This document shows positions 56,450 to 64,000 of a DNA stretch of 64,000 bases, in pieces. A program made the position numbers and the translations under genes. Position 1 is the first letter of the stretch; each line of letters starts with the position of its first letter. The DNA is from Pseudomonas mandelii (GTDB lineage: Bacteria > Pseudomonadota > Gammaproteobacteria > Pseudomonadales > Pseudomonadaceae). The notes under the pieces are model-generated. The model worked only from the letters and a program-made list of their open reading frames with translations. It was not told the DNA's origin and searched no databases. The stretch covers positions 1 to 64,000 of the forward strand of contig NZ_JAMYDU010000009.1 in the NCBI RefSeq assembly GCF_024138395.1, in the 5' to 3' direction.

Positions 56450-57010
56450 ATGAGTGGCCCGCAAAAAGCCAACGACCTGTTGGGGCAAATCCCCAAAACC
56501 AAAGGCTTGCCGCCGGTCCACTTGTGGAACCCCGACTTCTGCGGCGACATCGACATGCGCATCGCCCGCGACGGTACCTGGTATTACCTGGGCACACCGA
56601 TCGGGCGCAAGCCGATGGTCAAACTGTTCTCCACCATCATTCGCCGCGACGGCGATGATTACTTTCTGATTACCCCGGTCGAAAAGGTTGGCATCAAGGT
56701 CGACGACGCACCGTTCGTGGCGATTGCCGTGGAGGTCGAAGGCGAGGGTGAAGCCCAGCTCTTGCGCTTTACCACCAACGTCGATGAAACGGCTGAGGCC
56801 GGCGCCGAGCACCCTATGCGCGTGGTGATCGATCCGGTCACTCAGGAGCCTGCGCCGTACGTGCATGTACGCACCAACCTTGAAGCACTGATTCACCGCA
56901 ATGTGTTCTACCAACTGGTGGAGCTGGCGGTCAGTCGTGAAATCGACGGGCAGCGTTGGCTGGGCGTGTGGAGCGGTGGCGAATTTTTCCCTATCGGGCT
57001 TGAGCCGTAA
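56450..57010 (+). CDS. DUF1285 protein
   Basis: 186 aa. [23 protein letters not shown] (outline), [19 protein letters not shown] and the C-terminal [14 protein letters not shown] are characteristic of this conserved soluble family. ATG 56450 has AAAGGAG at six bases. Function unknown. Confidence 0.9.
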   Translation: MSGPQKANDLLGQIPKTKGLPPVHLWNPDFCGDIDMRIARDGTWYYLGTPIGRKPMVKLFSTIIRRDGDDYFLITPVEKVGIKVDDAPFVAIAVEVEGEGEAQLLRFTTNVDETAEAGAEHPMRVVIDPVTQEPAPYVHVRTNLEALIHRNVFYQLVELAVSREIDGQRWLGVWSGGEFFPIGLEP

Positions 57011-57030
57011 CGCGCTGTGCTCTTTTACCG

Positions 57031-57067
57031 TAAAAAACGGCCCGTTATTTCAACGGGCCGTTTTTTT
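57031..57067. terminator. Bidirectional terminator between DUF1285 and lipase genes
   Basis: AAAACGGCCCGTT pairs with AACGGGCCGTTTT, with A and T runs on both sides. It serves the two convergent genes. Confidence 0.92.
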
Positions 57068-57073
57068 ATGGGC

Positions 57074-57952
57074 TTACAAACCCTTGCTCTTGAGTCGCGC
57101 AGCATGTTCCAGGTAGAGCCTGACCGGGCTCACGTTCCAGCTGTTGATCCCGGCCATCTGATTGACCGCGTCAAAATGGTCCATCGGGTAATCCGAGCGA
57201 ATCACTTTCCCCAGATGCGAGCTGTAGCGGCCGACCAGCCCATCATTGGCGTTTTCCTCTTTATAAAACAGCTTCGATAGCACGATACAATTCAAATGAC
57301 TCGGGTCGAGTGGCTGCAGGCTTTGGAACTTCTGCACGATCCCGCTCCAGGAGTAGTAATACACGCCGTTTTCAACTTCGTTGCCTTCCCCGCCCCAAAC
57401 CTTTGGTATCCCTTGCGGGTACTTGCGATTGAAGGCGGCCAATCCTGCGCTGGTCAGCGATTCGAATGCTGCCTCAGGGTCAATCGGGTTTTCCGGATGG
57501 CCGCTAATCAGCGAAATGAAGGTGCCGACCGCGCCCAACAGGGCCAGTACGAACGCTTCGGGTAGCTCTCCAGGCGTCAGCGCCTTGTGCAATTGGTCGG
57601 CAATCTCCGAGCCGTGATTGGGGCAACTGACCGAGGTGACCGACGCAACCTTTTCCGGGTGCAACGCTGCTACGTAGCGTGCGGCCAAGGGACCTTGGCT
57701 ATGACCGATCAGATTGACCTTGGCGGCTCCTGTTTCCAGCAAAATGCGGTTGACGTGTTCGAGCAGTTTTTCTCCGCGTTCCTCATTACCGTTGACGGCT
57801 GGAATATTGACGGCAAACACCTGAGCGCCAGCGCGTTCCAGGGCTTCCTCGATTTCAAAGAAGTAGGGATAACCGGCGATCCTATCGAAGCCGAAAAGAC
57901 CGTGAACCAACACAATGGGGTATTTCGTAGACGCATCCATGTCCATGTTCAT
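57074..57952 (-). CDS. Triacylglycerol lipase, P. fragi-like family I.1
   Basis: 292 aa. [21 protein letters not shown] holds the oxyanion region. The nucleophile is in [20 protein letters not shown] (Ser in GHSQG near residue 85), the acid is in [21 protein letters not shown], and the His is in [11 protein letters not shown]. Recalled P. fragi lipase shares these segments closely. There is no signal peptide, as in that enzyme, so export without a Sec signal or an intracellular role remains open. The start is uncertain among three in-frame ATGs (57952, 57946, 57940). Divergent from the GntR gene. Confidence 0.9.
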   Translation of the reverse strand: MNMDMDASTKYPIVLVHGLFGFDRIAGYPYFFEIEEALERAGAQVFAVNIPAVNGNEERGEKLLEHVNRILLETGAAKVNLIGHSQGPLAARYVAALHPEKVASVTSVSCPNHGSEIADQLHKALTPGELPEAFVLALLGAVGTFISLISGHPENPIDPEAAFESLTSAGLAAFNRKYPQGIPKVWGGEGNEVENGVYYYSWSGIVQKFQSLQPLDPSHLNCIVLSKLFYKEENANDGLVGRYSSHLGKVIRSDYPMDHFDAVNQMAGINSWNVSPVRLYLEHAARLKSKGL

Positions 57953-58115
57953 ACCTATCGATAGGGGTTTGAAGGGAAACAGATCGCCGACTGCCCGATC
58001 TGCTGCGGCTAACCGTAGTTTACAAAGTGGATGGAATCAAAGCGCTTCAGGCAGGATTCGGACGAACAGCCATGTCCATATTTAGCGGGGCAGCTGAAAA
58101 TCCAATTGACACCCA

Positions 58116-58125
58116 ATCATATGAT
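58116..58125. promoter_or_regulatory. Putative operator ATCATATGAT upstream of gntR-type gene
   Basis: A perfect 10-base palindrome with context CAATCATATGATGATT. A near copy (ATCATACGAT, context CAATCATCATACGATATG) lies upstream of the sugar-binding protein gene at 61146. A GntR/FCD regulator commonly binds such short AT-rich palindromes. Confidence 0.55.
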
Positions 58126-58194
58126 GATTAGCGTGGACATCCATCGCGAACGGCTTTGTGTCGTTTGTTTTAATCACCGGTCGACGAGGTACCC

Positions 58195-58911
58195 ATGTCC
58201 AGCAGTTTTCATGCGTCGACGGTCGACTGGCTGGGGTGCTGGATTGCTGCCGGCCAAGTAAAGCCCGGCGAAACCATCAAGGTCGAAGCCGATCTGGGCG
58301 AGCAGCTCGGTGTCAGTCGTACGGTCATCCGCGAAGCCATCAAAACCCTGGTGGCCAAAGGCATGCTTGAAGTCGGACCGAAGGTCGGCACACGCGTATT
58401 ACCAGTGCGGCGCTGGAATCTCTTCGATCCGCAAGTTGTCGGCTGGCTATCGCGCAGCGGCTTGCCGGAAAACTTCGTCGACGACTTGCTCGACCTGCGC
58501 CGCACCATCGAACCCATGGCGGTGCGCTGGGCCTGCGAGCGGGCGACGGTGGAACAAGTTCAAGCCGTGCTCCAGGCCTATAACGCGCTGGAACGGGCAG
58601 TGGACAGCGGCATCGATTACAACCGCGCCGACCAGTTCTTCCACGAGTGCATTCTCGCCGCCAGCCACAATCAATTCATCGAACAAATGGTCCCGGCCCT
58701 CGGCGCATTGTTGGCAGTGTCTTTCGAAGTGTCTGCCGCCGACCCGGACGAACTGCGCCGAACCTTGCCAATCCACAAAGACATGGCCGACGCCATCGCC
58801 GCCCGGGATTCCGCGCGGGGTGTGTGGGCCTGCATGACCCTAATCGATAACGCCGACCTGGCGATCAAACGCTTCTACCCCCAGGTCATGGCCGACAAGA
58901 AGGCTAGCTGA
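58195..58911 (+). CDS. GntR-family (FCD) regulator of the sugar locus
   Basis: 238 aa. The winged HTH is EADLGEQLGVSRTVIREAIKTL, with VGTRVLPVRRWNLFDPQVVGWL (outline) after it. The FCD domain has the metal/ligand-type residues in DQFFHECILAASHN and HKDMADAIAARD. Its best relatives by memory are DgoR/GguR-type regulators of hexose or pentose catabolism. It is encoded upstream of a lactonase, an SDR dehydrogenase and an AraFGH transporter, and is probably autoregulated through the palindrome 70 bases upstream. Confidence 0.88.
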   Translation: MSSSFHASTVDWLGCWIAAGQVKPGETIKVEADLGEQLGVSRTVIREAIKTLVAKGMLEVGPKVGTRVLPVRRWNLFDPQVVGWLSRSGLPENFVDDLLDLRRTIEPMAVRWACERATVEQVQAVLQAYNALERAVDSGIDYNRADQFFHECILAASHNQFIEQMVPALGALLAVSFEVSAADPDELRRTLPIHKDMADAIAARDSARGVWACMTLIDNADLAIKRFYPQVMADKKAS

Positions 58912-58980
58912 CAATAAAGCATCCTTGGTGGGAACGGGCTGTGTGGCGCCGGTAAGTAAGAAATTTGAGCGACGAAAATC

Positions 58981-59072
58981 CTGTGGGAGCGTGGCTTGCC
59001 CGCGAAGAACGATAACGCGTAATACCTGAAAAACCGCGGTGCATTTTTCGCGGGCAAGCCACGCTACCACAG
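58981..59072. repeat. REPIN, GTGGGAGCGTGGCTTGCCCGCG class
   Basis: 26-base arms (58981-59006 and 59047-59072) with one mismatch. It is inserted between the GntR gene and the lactonase gene of the same locus. Confidence 0.9.
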
Positions 59073-59134
59073 GGTTCTGCGTTTTGACTTATACAGGATC
59101 GCTCCCACATAAAAGCCAAAAGACAGGAGGTTTC

Positions 59135-60010
59135 ATGACGTGGACTGCGGTTACCGGACACCGTGCGCAACTCGGCGAATGCCCGTTCTGGGATGCTCCG
59201 ACCCAAGCGCTGTATTGGGTAGATATCGCCGGTAAACAAGCGCTCCGGCTGATCGGCGACAATGTGCAAATCTGGCAGATGCCGGAGCACGTGTCCGCAT
59301 TCATCCCCTGCGAAAGCGGCGATGCCCTGGTGACATTGAGTAGTGGGGTTTATCGGCTGGATCTGGATTCCCCAGGCCTTGAACCTCGACTGACCTTGTT
59401 CTGCGTCGCCGATCCGCAACCCGGCAATCGCCCCAACGAAGCCCGCTGCGATGCCCAGGGTCAGCTCTGGCTGGGCACTATGCAAAACAATATCGGCGAA
59501 CAGGGCGAAGATTTGCCCGTCGTGCGCCGCTCCGGTGGCCTGTTTCGCATCGACCGCGAGGCTCGGGTTACGCCGCTGCTTCGGGGATTGGGCATTCCCA
59601 ATACGTTGCTGTGGAGCGACGACGGCACAACCCTGTATTTCGCCGACAGCCTCGACAAAACGCTTTATCGGCATTTCATCCATGCCGACGGCAACCTGGA
59701 CACCGCCTATGTCTGGTTTGGCCCCCACGAACGTGGCGGCCCCGACGGCTCGGCGATGGATGCCGAAGGCTACATATGGAATGCCCGTTGGAATGGCGGT
59801 TGTCTGCTCAGGCTGAACCCGGAAGGACATGTGGATCGGGTGATCGAACTGCCGGTCAGCCGTCCCACCAGTTGTGTGTTCGGTGGCGAAGACTTCAAAA
59901 CCCTGTACATCACCAGCGCCGCAAGCCCGCTCAATCACCCATTGGACGGCGCGCTGTTATCGATTCGGGTGGATGTGCGCGGGAAACCCTGTCAACGTTT
60001 TGCTGGATAA
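59135..60010 (+). CDS. SMP-30/gluconolactonase family sugar lactonase
   Basis: 291 aa beta-propeller. The metal ligands are visible: LGECPFWDAPTQALYWVDI (Glu), NRPNEARCDAQGQLWLGTM (Asn), IPNTLLWSDDGTTLYFADS (Asn) and GPDGSAMDAEGYIWNARW (Asp). It would open the lactone made by the SDR enzyme downstream. ATG 59135 follows AGGAGG. It is followed by a promoter and leader region. Confidence 0.92.
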   Translation: MTWTAVTGHRAQLGECPFWDAPTQALYWVDIAGKQALRLIGDNVQIWQMPEHVSAFIPCESGDALVTLSSGVYRLDLDSPGLEPRLTLFCVADPQPGNRPNEARCDAQGQLWLGTMQNNIGEQGEDLPVVRRSGGLFRIDREARVTPLLRGLGIPNTLLWSDDGTTLYFADSLDKTLYRHFIHADGNLDTAYVWFGPHERGGPDGSAMDAEGYIWNARWNGGCLLRLNPEGHVDRVIELPVSRPTSCVFGGEDFKTLYITSAASPLNHPLDGALLSIRVDVRGKPCQRFAG

Positions 60011-60040
60011 ATCCCTAAATATGGGATGTAAAATTATATA

Positions 60041-60070
60041 TTGAGATTATTTGGCGGCCGGGTTTATAGT
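60041..60070 (+). promoter_or_regulatory. Sigma-70-like promoter for the SDR-araFGH transcript
   Basis: TTGAGA (60041-60046), an 18-base spacer and TATAGT (60065-60070). It lies 55-85 bases before the leader ORF. Confidence 0.45.
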
Positions 60071-60102
60071 CGGCTCCATCGGTTAGACGCACTCACACTT
60101 AA

Positions 60103-60110
60103 AAAAACAA
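60103..60110 (+). promoter_or_regulatory. A-rich Hfq/Crc-like motif before the leader ORF
   Basis: AAAAACAA fits the AANAANAA pattern bound by Hfq/Crc in Pseudomonas. It lies within AAAAAAACAAAACAGGTG, just before the leader ORF's ribosome site. Confidence 0.45.
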
Positions 60111-60123
60111 AACAGGTGAAGTG

Positions 60124-60291
60124 ATGCAGCGATATTCCACCGCACTCCCTGACGGAGTCAGTGCCTCAGGCCGCCTCGGCGCCCGGGCGTTTTCGCGCCT
60201 GCCTGCCTATTCCCAACAGCTTTTTGACCGGACATCGATAGATGTCCGGTTTTCGTCGTGCCTTCGAACAGGAGTGTTGATCCATGGCTGA
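60124..60291 (+). CDS. Possible 55-codon leader ORF
   Basis: It starts at ATG 60124 (MQRYSTALPDGVSASGR) with AGGTG upstream, runs through the hairpin below and stops inside the first codons of the SDR gene (TGA 60289-60291), so it overlaps that start in another frame. The product is not recognised. The layout fits a regulatory upstream ORF, but it could be chance. Confidence 0.35.
   Translation: MQRYSTALPDGVSASGRLGARAFSRLPAYSQQLFDRTSIDVRFSSCLRTGVLIHG
60227..60254 (+). terminator. Terminator-like hairpin in the SDR leader (possible attenuator)
   Basis: ACCGGACATC pairs exactly with GATGTCCGGT around a GATA loop, and TTTCG follows. It lies between the promoter and the SDR start, not after a gene end. 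Earlier in the leader, CTGAC-GGA-GTCAG and ACTCC-CTGAC-GGAGT form mutually exclusive small hairpins. Confidence 0.6.
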
Positions 60292-61102
60292 ACCTCTTTC
60301 CTTGCCACCGGTGCCCGAACCACCCAAGGGTGAGCGCCTAAAGAACAAGGTCGTGCTGTTGACCGGTGCTGCTCAGGGTATCGGCGAGGCGATTGTCGCA
60401 ACCTTCGCCTCTCAGCAGGCCAAGCTGATCATCAGTGATATCAAGGCTGAGAAAGTCGAAAAAGTCGCGGCGCATTGGCGTGAACAAGGCGCGGATGTCG
60501 TAGCGATCAAGGCCGACGTGTCGCGCCAGCACGACCTGCACGCCATGGCCAGATTGGCTATCGAACTTCACGGCCGGATCGACGTGCTGGTCAACTGCGC
60601 CGGGGTTAACGTGTTCCGCGATCCGCTGCAAATGACCGAGGACGACTGGCATCGTTGCTTCGCCATCGACCTGGACGGCGCCTGGTATGGCTGCAAAGCG
60701 GTGTTGCCGCAAATGATCGAGCAGGGCATCGGCAGCATCATCAACATTGCCTCCACCCATTCCACTCACATCATTCCCGGCTGCTTCCCGTACCCGGTGG
60801 CCAAGCATGGCTTGCTCGGACTGACCCGCGCCTTGGGCATCGAATACGCACCCAAAGGCATTCGCGTCAACGCCATTGCGCCGGGCTATATCGAAACCCA
60901 ACTGAACGTCGATTACTGGAACGGTTTTGCCGACCCCCATGCCGAACGTCAGCGGGCCTTCGACCTGCATCCACCGCGGCGCATCGGTCAACCGATTGAA
61001 GTGGCAATGACCGCCGTGTTCCTGGCCAGCGATGAAGCGCCGTTCATTAACGCTTCATGCATCACCATCGATGGTGGGCGTTCGGTGATGTACCACGACT
61101 GA
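60284..61102 (+). CDS. SDR-family sugar 1-dehydrogenase (probably L-arabinose/galactose)
   Basis: 272 aa. The cofactor loop is LLTGAAQGIGEAIV (Gly-rich), NCAGVNVF is the NAG-like motif, and the catalytic YPVAKHGLLG gives Tyr and Lys near residues 168 and 172. IDVLVNCAG and the C-terminal ITIDGGRSVM are typical SDR. Together with the lactonase and the arabinose transporter, it should oxidise the sugar at C1 to its lactone. AGGAG lies nine bases before the ATG. It is followed by araF after about 120 bases. Confidence 0.88.
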   Translation: MAEPLSLPPVPEPPKGERLKNKVVLLTGAAQGIGEAIVATFASQQAKLIISDIKAEKVEKVAAHWREQGADVVAIKADVSRQHDLHAMARLAIELHGRIDVLVNCAGVNVFRDPLQMTEDDWHRCFAIDLDGAWYGCKAVLPQMIEQGIGSIINIASTHSTHIIPGCFPYPVAKHGLLGLTRALGIEYAPKGIRVNAIAPGYIETQLNVDYWNGFADPHAERQRAFDLHPPRRIGQPIEVAMTAVFLASDEAPFINASCITIDGGRSVMYHD

Positions 61103-61145
61103 GCAGCACGGGTTTAATAGGCGAAACTACGCCTGGAATCCAATC

Positions 61146-61155
61146 ATCATACGAT
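61146..61155. promoter_or_regulatory. Putative operator ATCATACGAT upstream of araF
   Basis: It differs by one base from the palindrome upstream of the GntR gene, and both are preceded by CAATC-type sequence. It lies 69 bases before the araF start, where a repressor could block an internal promoter. Confidence 0.5.
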
Positions 61156-61204
61156 ATGACTATTGGCTGCATGCTTTGAAGGCTTTCAAATAACGCTCAA
61201 AAAA

Positions 61205-61212
61205 AATAACAA
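61205..61212 (+). promoter_or_regulatory. Hfq/Crc motif overlapping the araF ribosome site
   Basis: AATAACAA is an exact AANAANAA motif and runs straight into AAGGAG at 61211-61216. Such a site is expected to be bound by Hfq with Crc during carbon catabolite repression, blocking translation. Confidence 0.6.
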
Positions 61213-61223
61213 GGAGTTAGCTT

Positions 61224-62228
61224 ATGAAACGTCGTCGTGGGATCCGTTCCCTGTGCTGTGCCGCTTTGGCGGTTACCGCGGTCAGCCTGAGCAGTACGTT
61301 GTTGGCGGCCGAGGAAGTGAAGATCGGTTTTCTGGTCAAGCAAGCGGAAGAGCCCTGGTTCCAGACCGAATGGGCCTTCGCCGAAAAGGCCGGCAAGGAC
61401 AAGGGCTTCACCGTCATCAAGATCGCCGTGCCTGACGGCGAGAAAACCCTCTCGGCCATCGACAGCCTGGCGGCCAACGGTGCCAAGGGCTTCGTGATCT
61501 GCCCGCCGGACGTCTCCCTTGGCCCGGCAATCATGGCCAAGGCCAAGCTCAACGGTTTGAAAGTGATCGCCGTCGATGACCGTTTCGTCGATGCCGGCGG
61601 CAAGTTCATGGAGGACGTGCCGTACCTCGGCATGGCAGCCTTCGAAGTCGGTCAGAAGCAGGGCGCCGCCATGGCCGCCGAAGCGAAAAAACGCGGCTGG
61701 GATTGGAAAGACACCTACGCGGTGATCAATACCTTTAACGAACTCGACACCGGTAAGAAACGCACTGACGGTTCTGTCAAAGCGCTGGAAGACTCCGGTA
61801 TGCCGAAAGACCACATTCTCTTCTCGGCGCTGAAAACCCTCGACGTACCGGGCAGCATGGACGCCACCAACTCGGCCTTGGTGAAGCTACCGGGCGCGGC
61901 GAAAAACCTGATCATCGGCGGCATGAACGACAACACCGTGCTGGGCGGCGTGCGCGCCACCGAAAGCGCCGGTTTTGCCGCGGCCAACGTGATCGGCATC
62001 GGCATCAACGGTACCGATGCCATCGGCGAATTGAAGAAACCCAACAGCGGCTTCTTCGGCTCGATGCTGCCGAGCCCGCACATCGAGGGCTACAACACCG
62101 CGAGCATGATGTACGAGTGGGTCACCACCGGCAAAGAACCCCCGAAATACACCGCGATGGACGACGTTACGCTGATCACGCGCGACAACTTCAAGCAGGA
62201 ACTGGAAAAGATCGGCCTGTGGAACTGA
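61224..62228 (+). CDS. araF: L-arabinose-binding periplasmic protein AraF
   Basis: 334 aa. The signal peptide ends around LLAAEE. The mature part resembles E. coli AraF closely by memory: KIGFLVKQAEEPWFQTEW, VIKIAVPDGEKTL, AIDSLAANGAKGFVIC, GMNDNTVLGGVRATE, GIGINGTDAI and TLITRDNFKQELEKIGL. It binds arabinose, and in such proteins often galactose too, in the periplasm. The start has AAGGAG at seven bases. First gene of araFGH. Confidence 0.94.
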   Translation: MKRRRGIRSLCCAALAVTAVSLSSTLLAAEEVKIGFLVKQAEEPWFQTEWAFAEKAGKDKGFTVIKIAVPDGEKTLSAIDSLAANGAKGFVICPPDVSLGPAIMAKAKLNGLKVIAVDDRFVDAGGKFMEDVPYLGMAAFEVGQKQGAAMAAEAKKRGWDWKDTYAVINTFNELDTGKKRTDGSVKALEDSGMPKDHILFSALKTLDVPGSMDATNSALVKLPGAAKNLIIGGMNDNTVLGGVRATESAGFAAANVIGIGINGTDAIGELKKPNSGFFGSMLPSPHIEGYNTASMMYEWVTTGKEPPKYTAMDDVTLITRDNFKQELEKIGLWN

Positions 62229-62289
62229 GGTTGATTTCATTGGCGGCTCTGGCAACAGAGCTGCCTGACCGGTGTGATGAGGTGGGTTT

Positions 62290-63834
62290 ATGCACGCACA
62301 AATACAGACAGACCAACAGAGCATTGGCGGCAGCCTGCGTTTCAACGGGATCGGCAAGATATTTCCCGGGGTGAAGGCGCTGGACGGCATCAGCTTCGTC
62401 GCCCATCCGGGTCAGGTTCACGCCTTGATGGGCGAGAACGGCGCCGGTAAATCCACGCTGCTGAAAATCCTTGGCGGCGCTTACACGCCGAGCAGCGGCG
62501 ATCTGCAGATCGGCGAGCAGACGAGGGTCTTCAAGTCCACCGCCGACAGCATTGGCAGCGGGGTCGCGGTGATCCATCAGGAGCTGCACCTGGTGCCGGA
62601 AATGACCGTCGCCGAGAACCTGTTTCTCGGGCATCTGCCGGCGAGTTTCGGCCTGATCAATCGCGGCGTTTTGCGGCAACAGGCATTGGCCTGCCTGAAA
62701 GGCCTGGCCGATGAAATCGACCCGCAAGAGAAAGTCGGGCGCCTGTCCCTCGGCCAGCGGCAACTGGTGGAAATCGCCAAGGCGTTGTCCCGTGGCGCGC
62801 ATGTGATTGCATTCGACGAACCCACTAGCAGCCTGTCGGCACGGGAAATCGATCGCTTGATGGCGATCATCGGGCGCCTGCGCGACGAAGGCAAAGTGGT
62901 GCTCTACGTCTCCCATCGCATGGAAGAAGTCTTCCGCATCTGCAACGCGGTGACGGTGTTCAAGGACGGTCGCTTCGTGCGCACCTTCGAGGACATGAGC
63001 GCGCTGACCCATGACCAATTAGTGACGTGCATGGTCGGTCGCGACATTCAGGATATCTACGATTATCGCAGTCGTCCGCGTGGCGCAGTGGCGCTCAAGG
63101 TCGACAAATTGCTGGGGCCCGGCTTGCGTGAGCCGGTGAGTTTCGAGGTGCACAAGGGTGAAGTCCTCGGGCTGTTCGGCCTGGTCGGCGCCGGGCGCAC
63201 CGAGCTGTTCCGGATGCTCAGCGGGCTGACGCGCAACACCGCCGGGCGCCTGGAGTTGCGCGGTCATGAACTGAAACTGCGTTCGCCGCGCGATGCCATT
63301 GCGGCGGGGATTCTGTTGTGTCCCGAGGACCGCAAGAAGGAGGGCATCCTGCCGCTCGCCAGCGTCGCCGAGAACATCAACATCAGCGCTCGTGGCGCCC
63401 ATTCCACCTTCGGCTGCCTGTTGCGCGGCCTGTGGGAAAAGGACAATGCCGACAAGCAGATCAAGGCGCTGAAGGTGAAGACGCCCAACGCGGCGCAGAA
63501 AATCATGTACCTGTCTGGCGGCAATCAGCAGAAGGCGATTCTCGGTCGCTGGCTGTCGATGCCGATGAAAGTCCTGCTGCTCGACGAGCCCACTCGCGGC
63601 ATCGACATCGGAGCAAAAGCCGAGATCTACCAGATCATCCATAACCTGGCCGCCAGCGGCATCGCGGTAATTGTGGTGTCCAGCGACCTGATGGAGGTCA
63701 TGGGCATTTCCGACCGCATCCTGGTGCTTTGCGAAGGCGCGATGCGCGGCGAACTGACCCGCGAACAAGCCAATGAATCCAACCTGCTGCAACTGGCGTT
63801 GCCACGCCAACGCGCTGCCGACGTGGCGAACTGA
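62290..63834 (+). CDS. araG: L-arabinose ABC transporter ATP-binding protein AraG
   Basis: 514 aa with two ABC domains. The first has GENGAGKST, LSLGQRQLVEIAKAL and IAFDEPTSSL. The second has LFGLVGAGRTELFRML (degenerate P-loop without Lys-Thr, as usual), LSGGNQQKAILGRWL and LLLDEPTRGIDIGAK. VHALMGENGAGKSTLLKILGG and HQELHLVPEMTVAENLFLG (in outline) match AraG. It energises sugar import with AraH. Confidence 0.95.
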   Translation: MHAQIQTDQQSIGGSLRFNGIGKIFPGVKALDGISFVAHPGQVHALMGENGAGKSTLLKILGGAYTPSSGDLQIGEQTRVFKSTADSIGSGVAVIHQELHLVPEMTVAENLFLGHLPASFGLINRGVLRQQALACLKGLADEIDPQEKVGRLSLGQRQLVEIAKALSRGAHVIAFDEPTSSLSAREIDRLMAIIGRLRDEGKVVLYVSHRMEEVFRICNAVTVFKDGRFVRTFEDMSALTHDQLVTCMVGRDIQDIYDYRSRPRGAVALKVDKLLGPGLREPVSFEVHKGEVLGLFGLVGAGRTELFRMLSGLTRNTAGRLELRGHELKLRSPRDAIAAGILLCPEDRKKEGILPLASVAENINISARGAHSTFGCLLRGLWEKDNADKQIKALKVKTPNAAQKIMYLSGGNQQKAILGRWLSMPMKVLLLDEPTRGIDIGAKAEIYQIIHNLAASGIAVIVVSSDLMEVMGISDRILVLCEGAMRGELTREQANESNLLQLALPRQRAADVAN

Positions 63835-63843
63835 GAGGTGACT

Positions 63844-64000
63844 ATGACCATCCAAAACAACGCTTTGCCAACCCCGCGCAAACCGCTGGACTTGCGGCGC
63901 TTTCTCGATGACTGGGTGATGCTGCTGGCGGCCGTCGGGATCTTTGTGCTCTGCACCTTGCTGATCGATAACTTCCTGTCGCCGCTGAACATGCGCGGTC
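63844..64000 (+). CDS. araH: L-arabinose ABC transporter permease AraH (partial, cut by window end)
   Basis: The first 52 codons are visible: a polar N-terminus (MTIQNNALPTPRKPLDLRR) and the first membrane helix (VMLLAAVGIFVLCTLLI), followed by DNFLSPLNMRG, typical of the AraH/RbsC permease family. GAGGTG precedes the ATG. It continues beyond the window. Confidence 0.9.
   Translation, partial: MTIQNNALPTPRKPLDLRRFLDDWVMLLAAVGIFVLCTLLIDNFLSPLNMRG

Overview
The window comes from the chromosome of a Pseudomonas, most likely a member of the P. fluorescens group. The evidence is the uninterrupted gene order from comEC through lpxK, rne, rluC, the fab genes, tmk, holB, pilZ and tatD, which matches the conserved Pseudomonas core, together with at least seven REP/REPIN inverted-repeat elements of the type scattered through fluorescens-group genomes. 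Coordinates, reading frames and motifs were read by eye; no database search was possible.

Layout. (1) 1-15,000: the 3' part of a tRNA-Gly gene and its terminator, an AraC-type regulator with a degenerate receiver domain, then a complete Flp/Tad pilus locus. The plus strand carries pilin, prepilin peptidase, an AAA+ ATPase not usually listed among core tad genes, CpaB/RcpC, TadG-like protein, two TadE-like pseudopilins, TadZ, TadA/CpaF, TadB and TadC. A convergent minus-strand group holds the secretin, a TadD-like TPR lipoprotein, a DUF3613 protein and a possible tiny lipoprotein. (2) 15,000-24,200: AlaX-type editing protein, LysR regulator, PA2817-like protein, FadE acyl-CoA dehydrogenase, transglutaminase-like protein, GST, ABC exporter and DUF2062 protein. 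(3) 24,200-31,100: ComEC, ExbB/ExbD, LpxK, Trm112-like protein, KdsB, low-molecular-weight phosphatase and MurB, an overlapping envelope-synthesis operon. (4) 31,300-35,700: a molybdenum hydroxylase set (iron-sulfur subunit, Tat-exported Mo subunit, XdhC and MocA-like maturation proteins). (5) 35,900-53,500: rne on the minus strand, divergent rluC-gph-sppA, maf, then yceD-rpmF-plsX-fabD-fabG-acpP-fabF-pabC-mltG-tmk-holB-pilZ-tatD. (6) 53,500-58,000: a small RNA that fits RgsA, a TetR regulator, MoaA, a DUF4823 lipoprotein, a DUF1285 protein and a P. fragi-type lipase. (7) 58,000-64,000: an oxidative L-arabinose-type locus with a GntR/FCD regulator, SMP-30 lactonase, SDR dehydrogenase and AraFGH transporter (AraH is cut by the window end).

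How the parts work together. The Tad genes supply a pilin, its maturation peptidase, an inner-membrane motor and an outer-membrane channel. The yceD-to-tatD run joins ribosome, fatty-acid, folate, cell-wall and replication functions. The final locus imports a sugar, oxidises it to a lactone and opens the lactone. The most notable regulatory observation is that the minus-strand small RNA at about 53,517-53,633 carries a single-stranded segment complementary to the acpP ribosome-binding site 6.5 kb away (18 of 19 positions, one bulge). The second is a leader in front of the sugar dehydrogenase gene that combines an A-rich Hfq/Crc-like motif, a 55-codon upstream ORF and a terminator-like hairpin.
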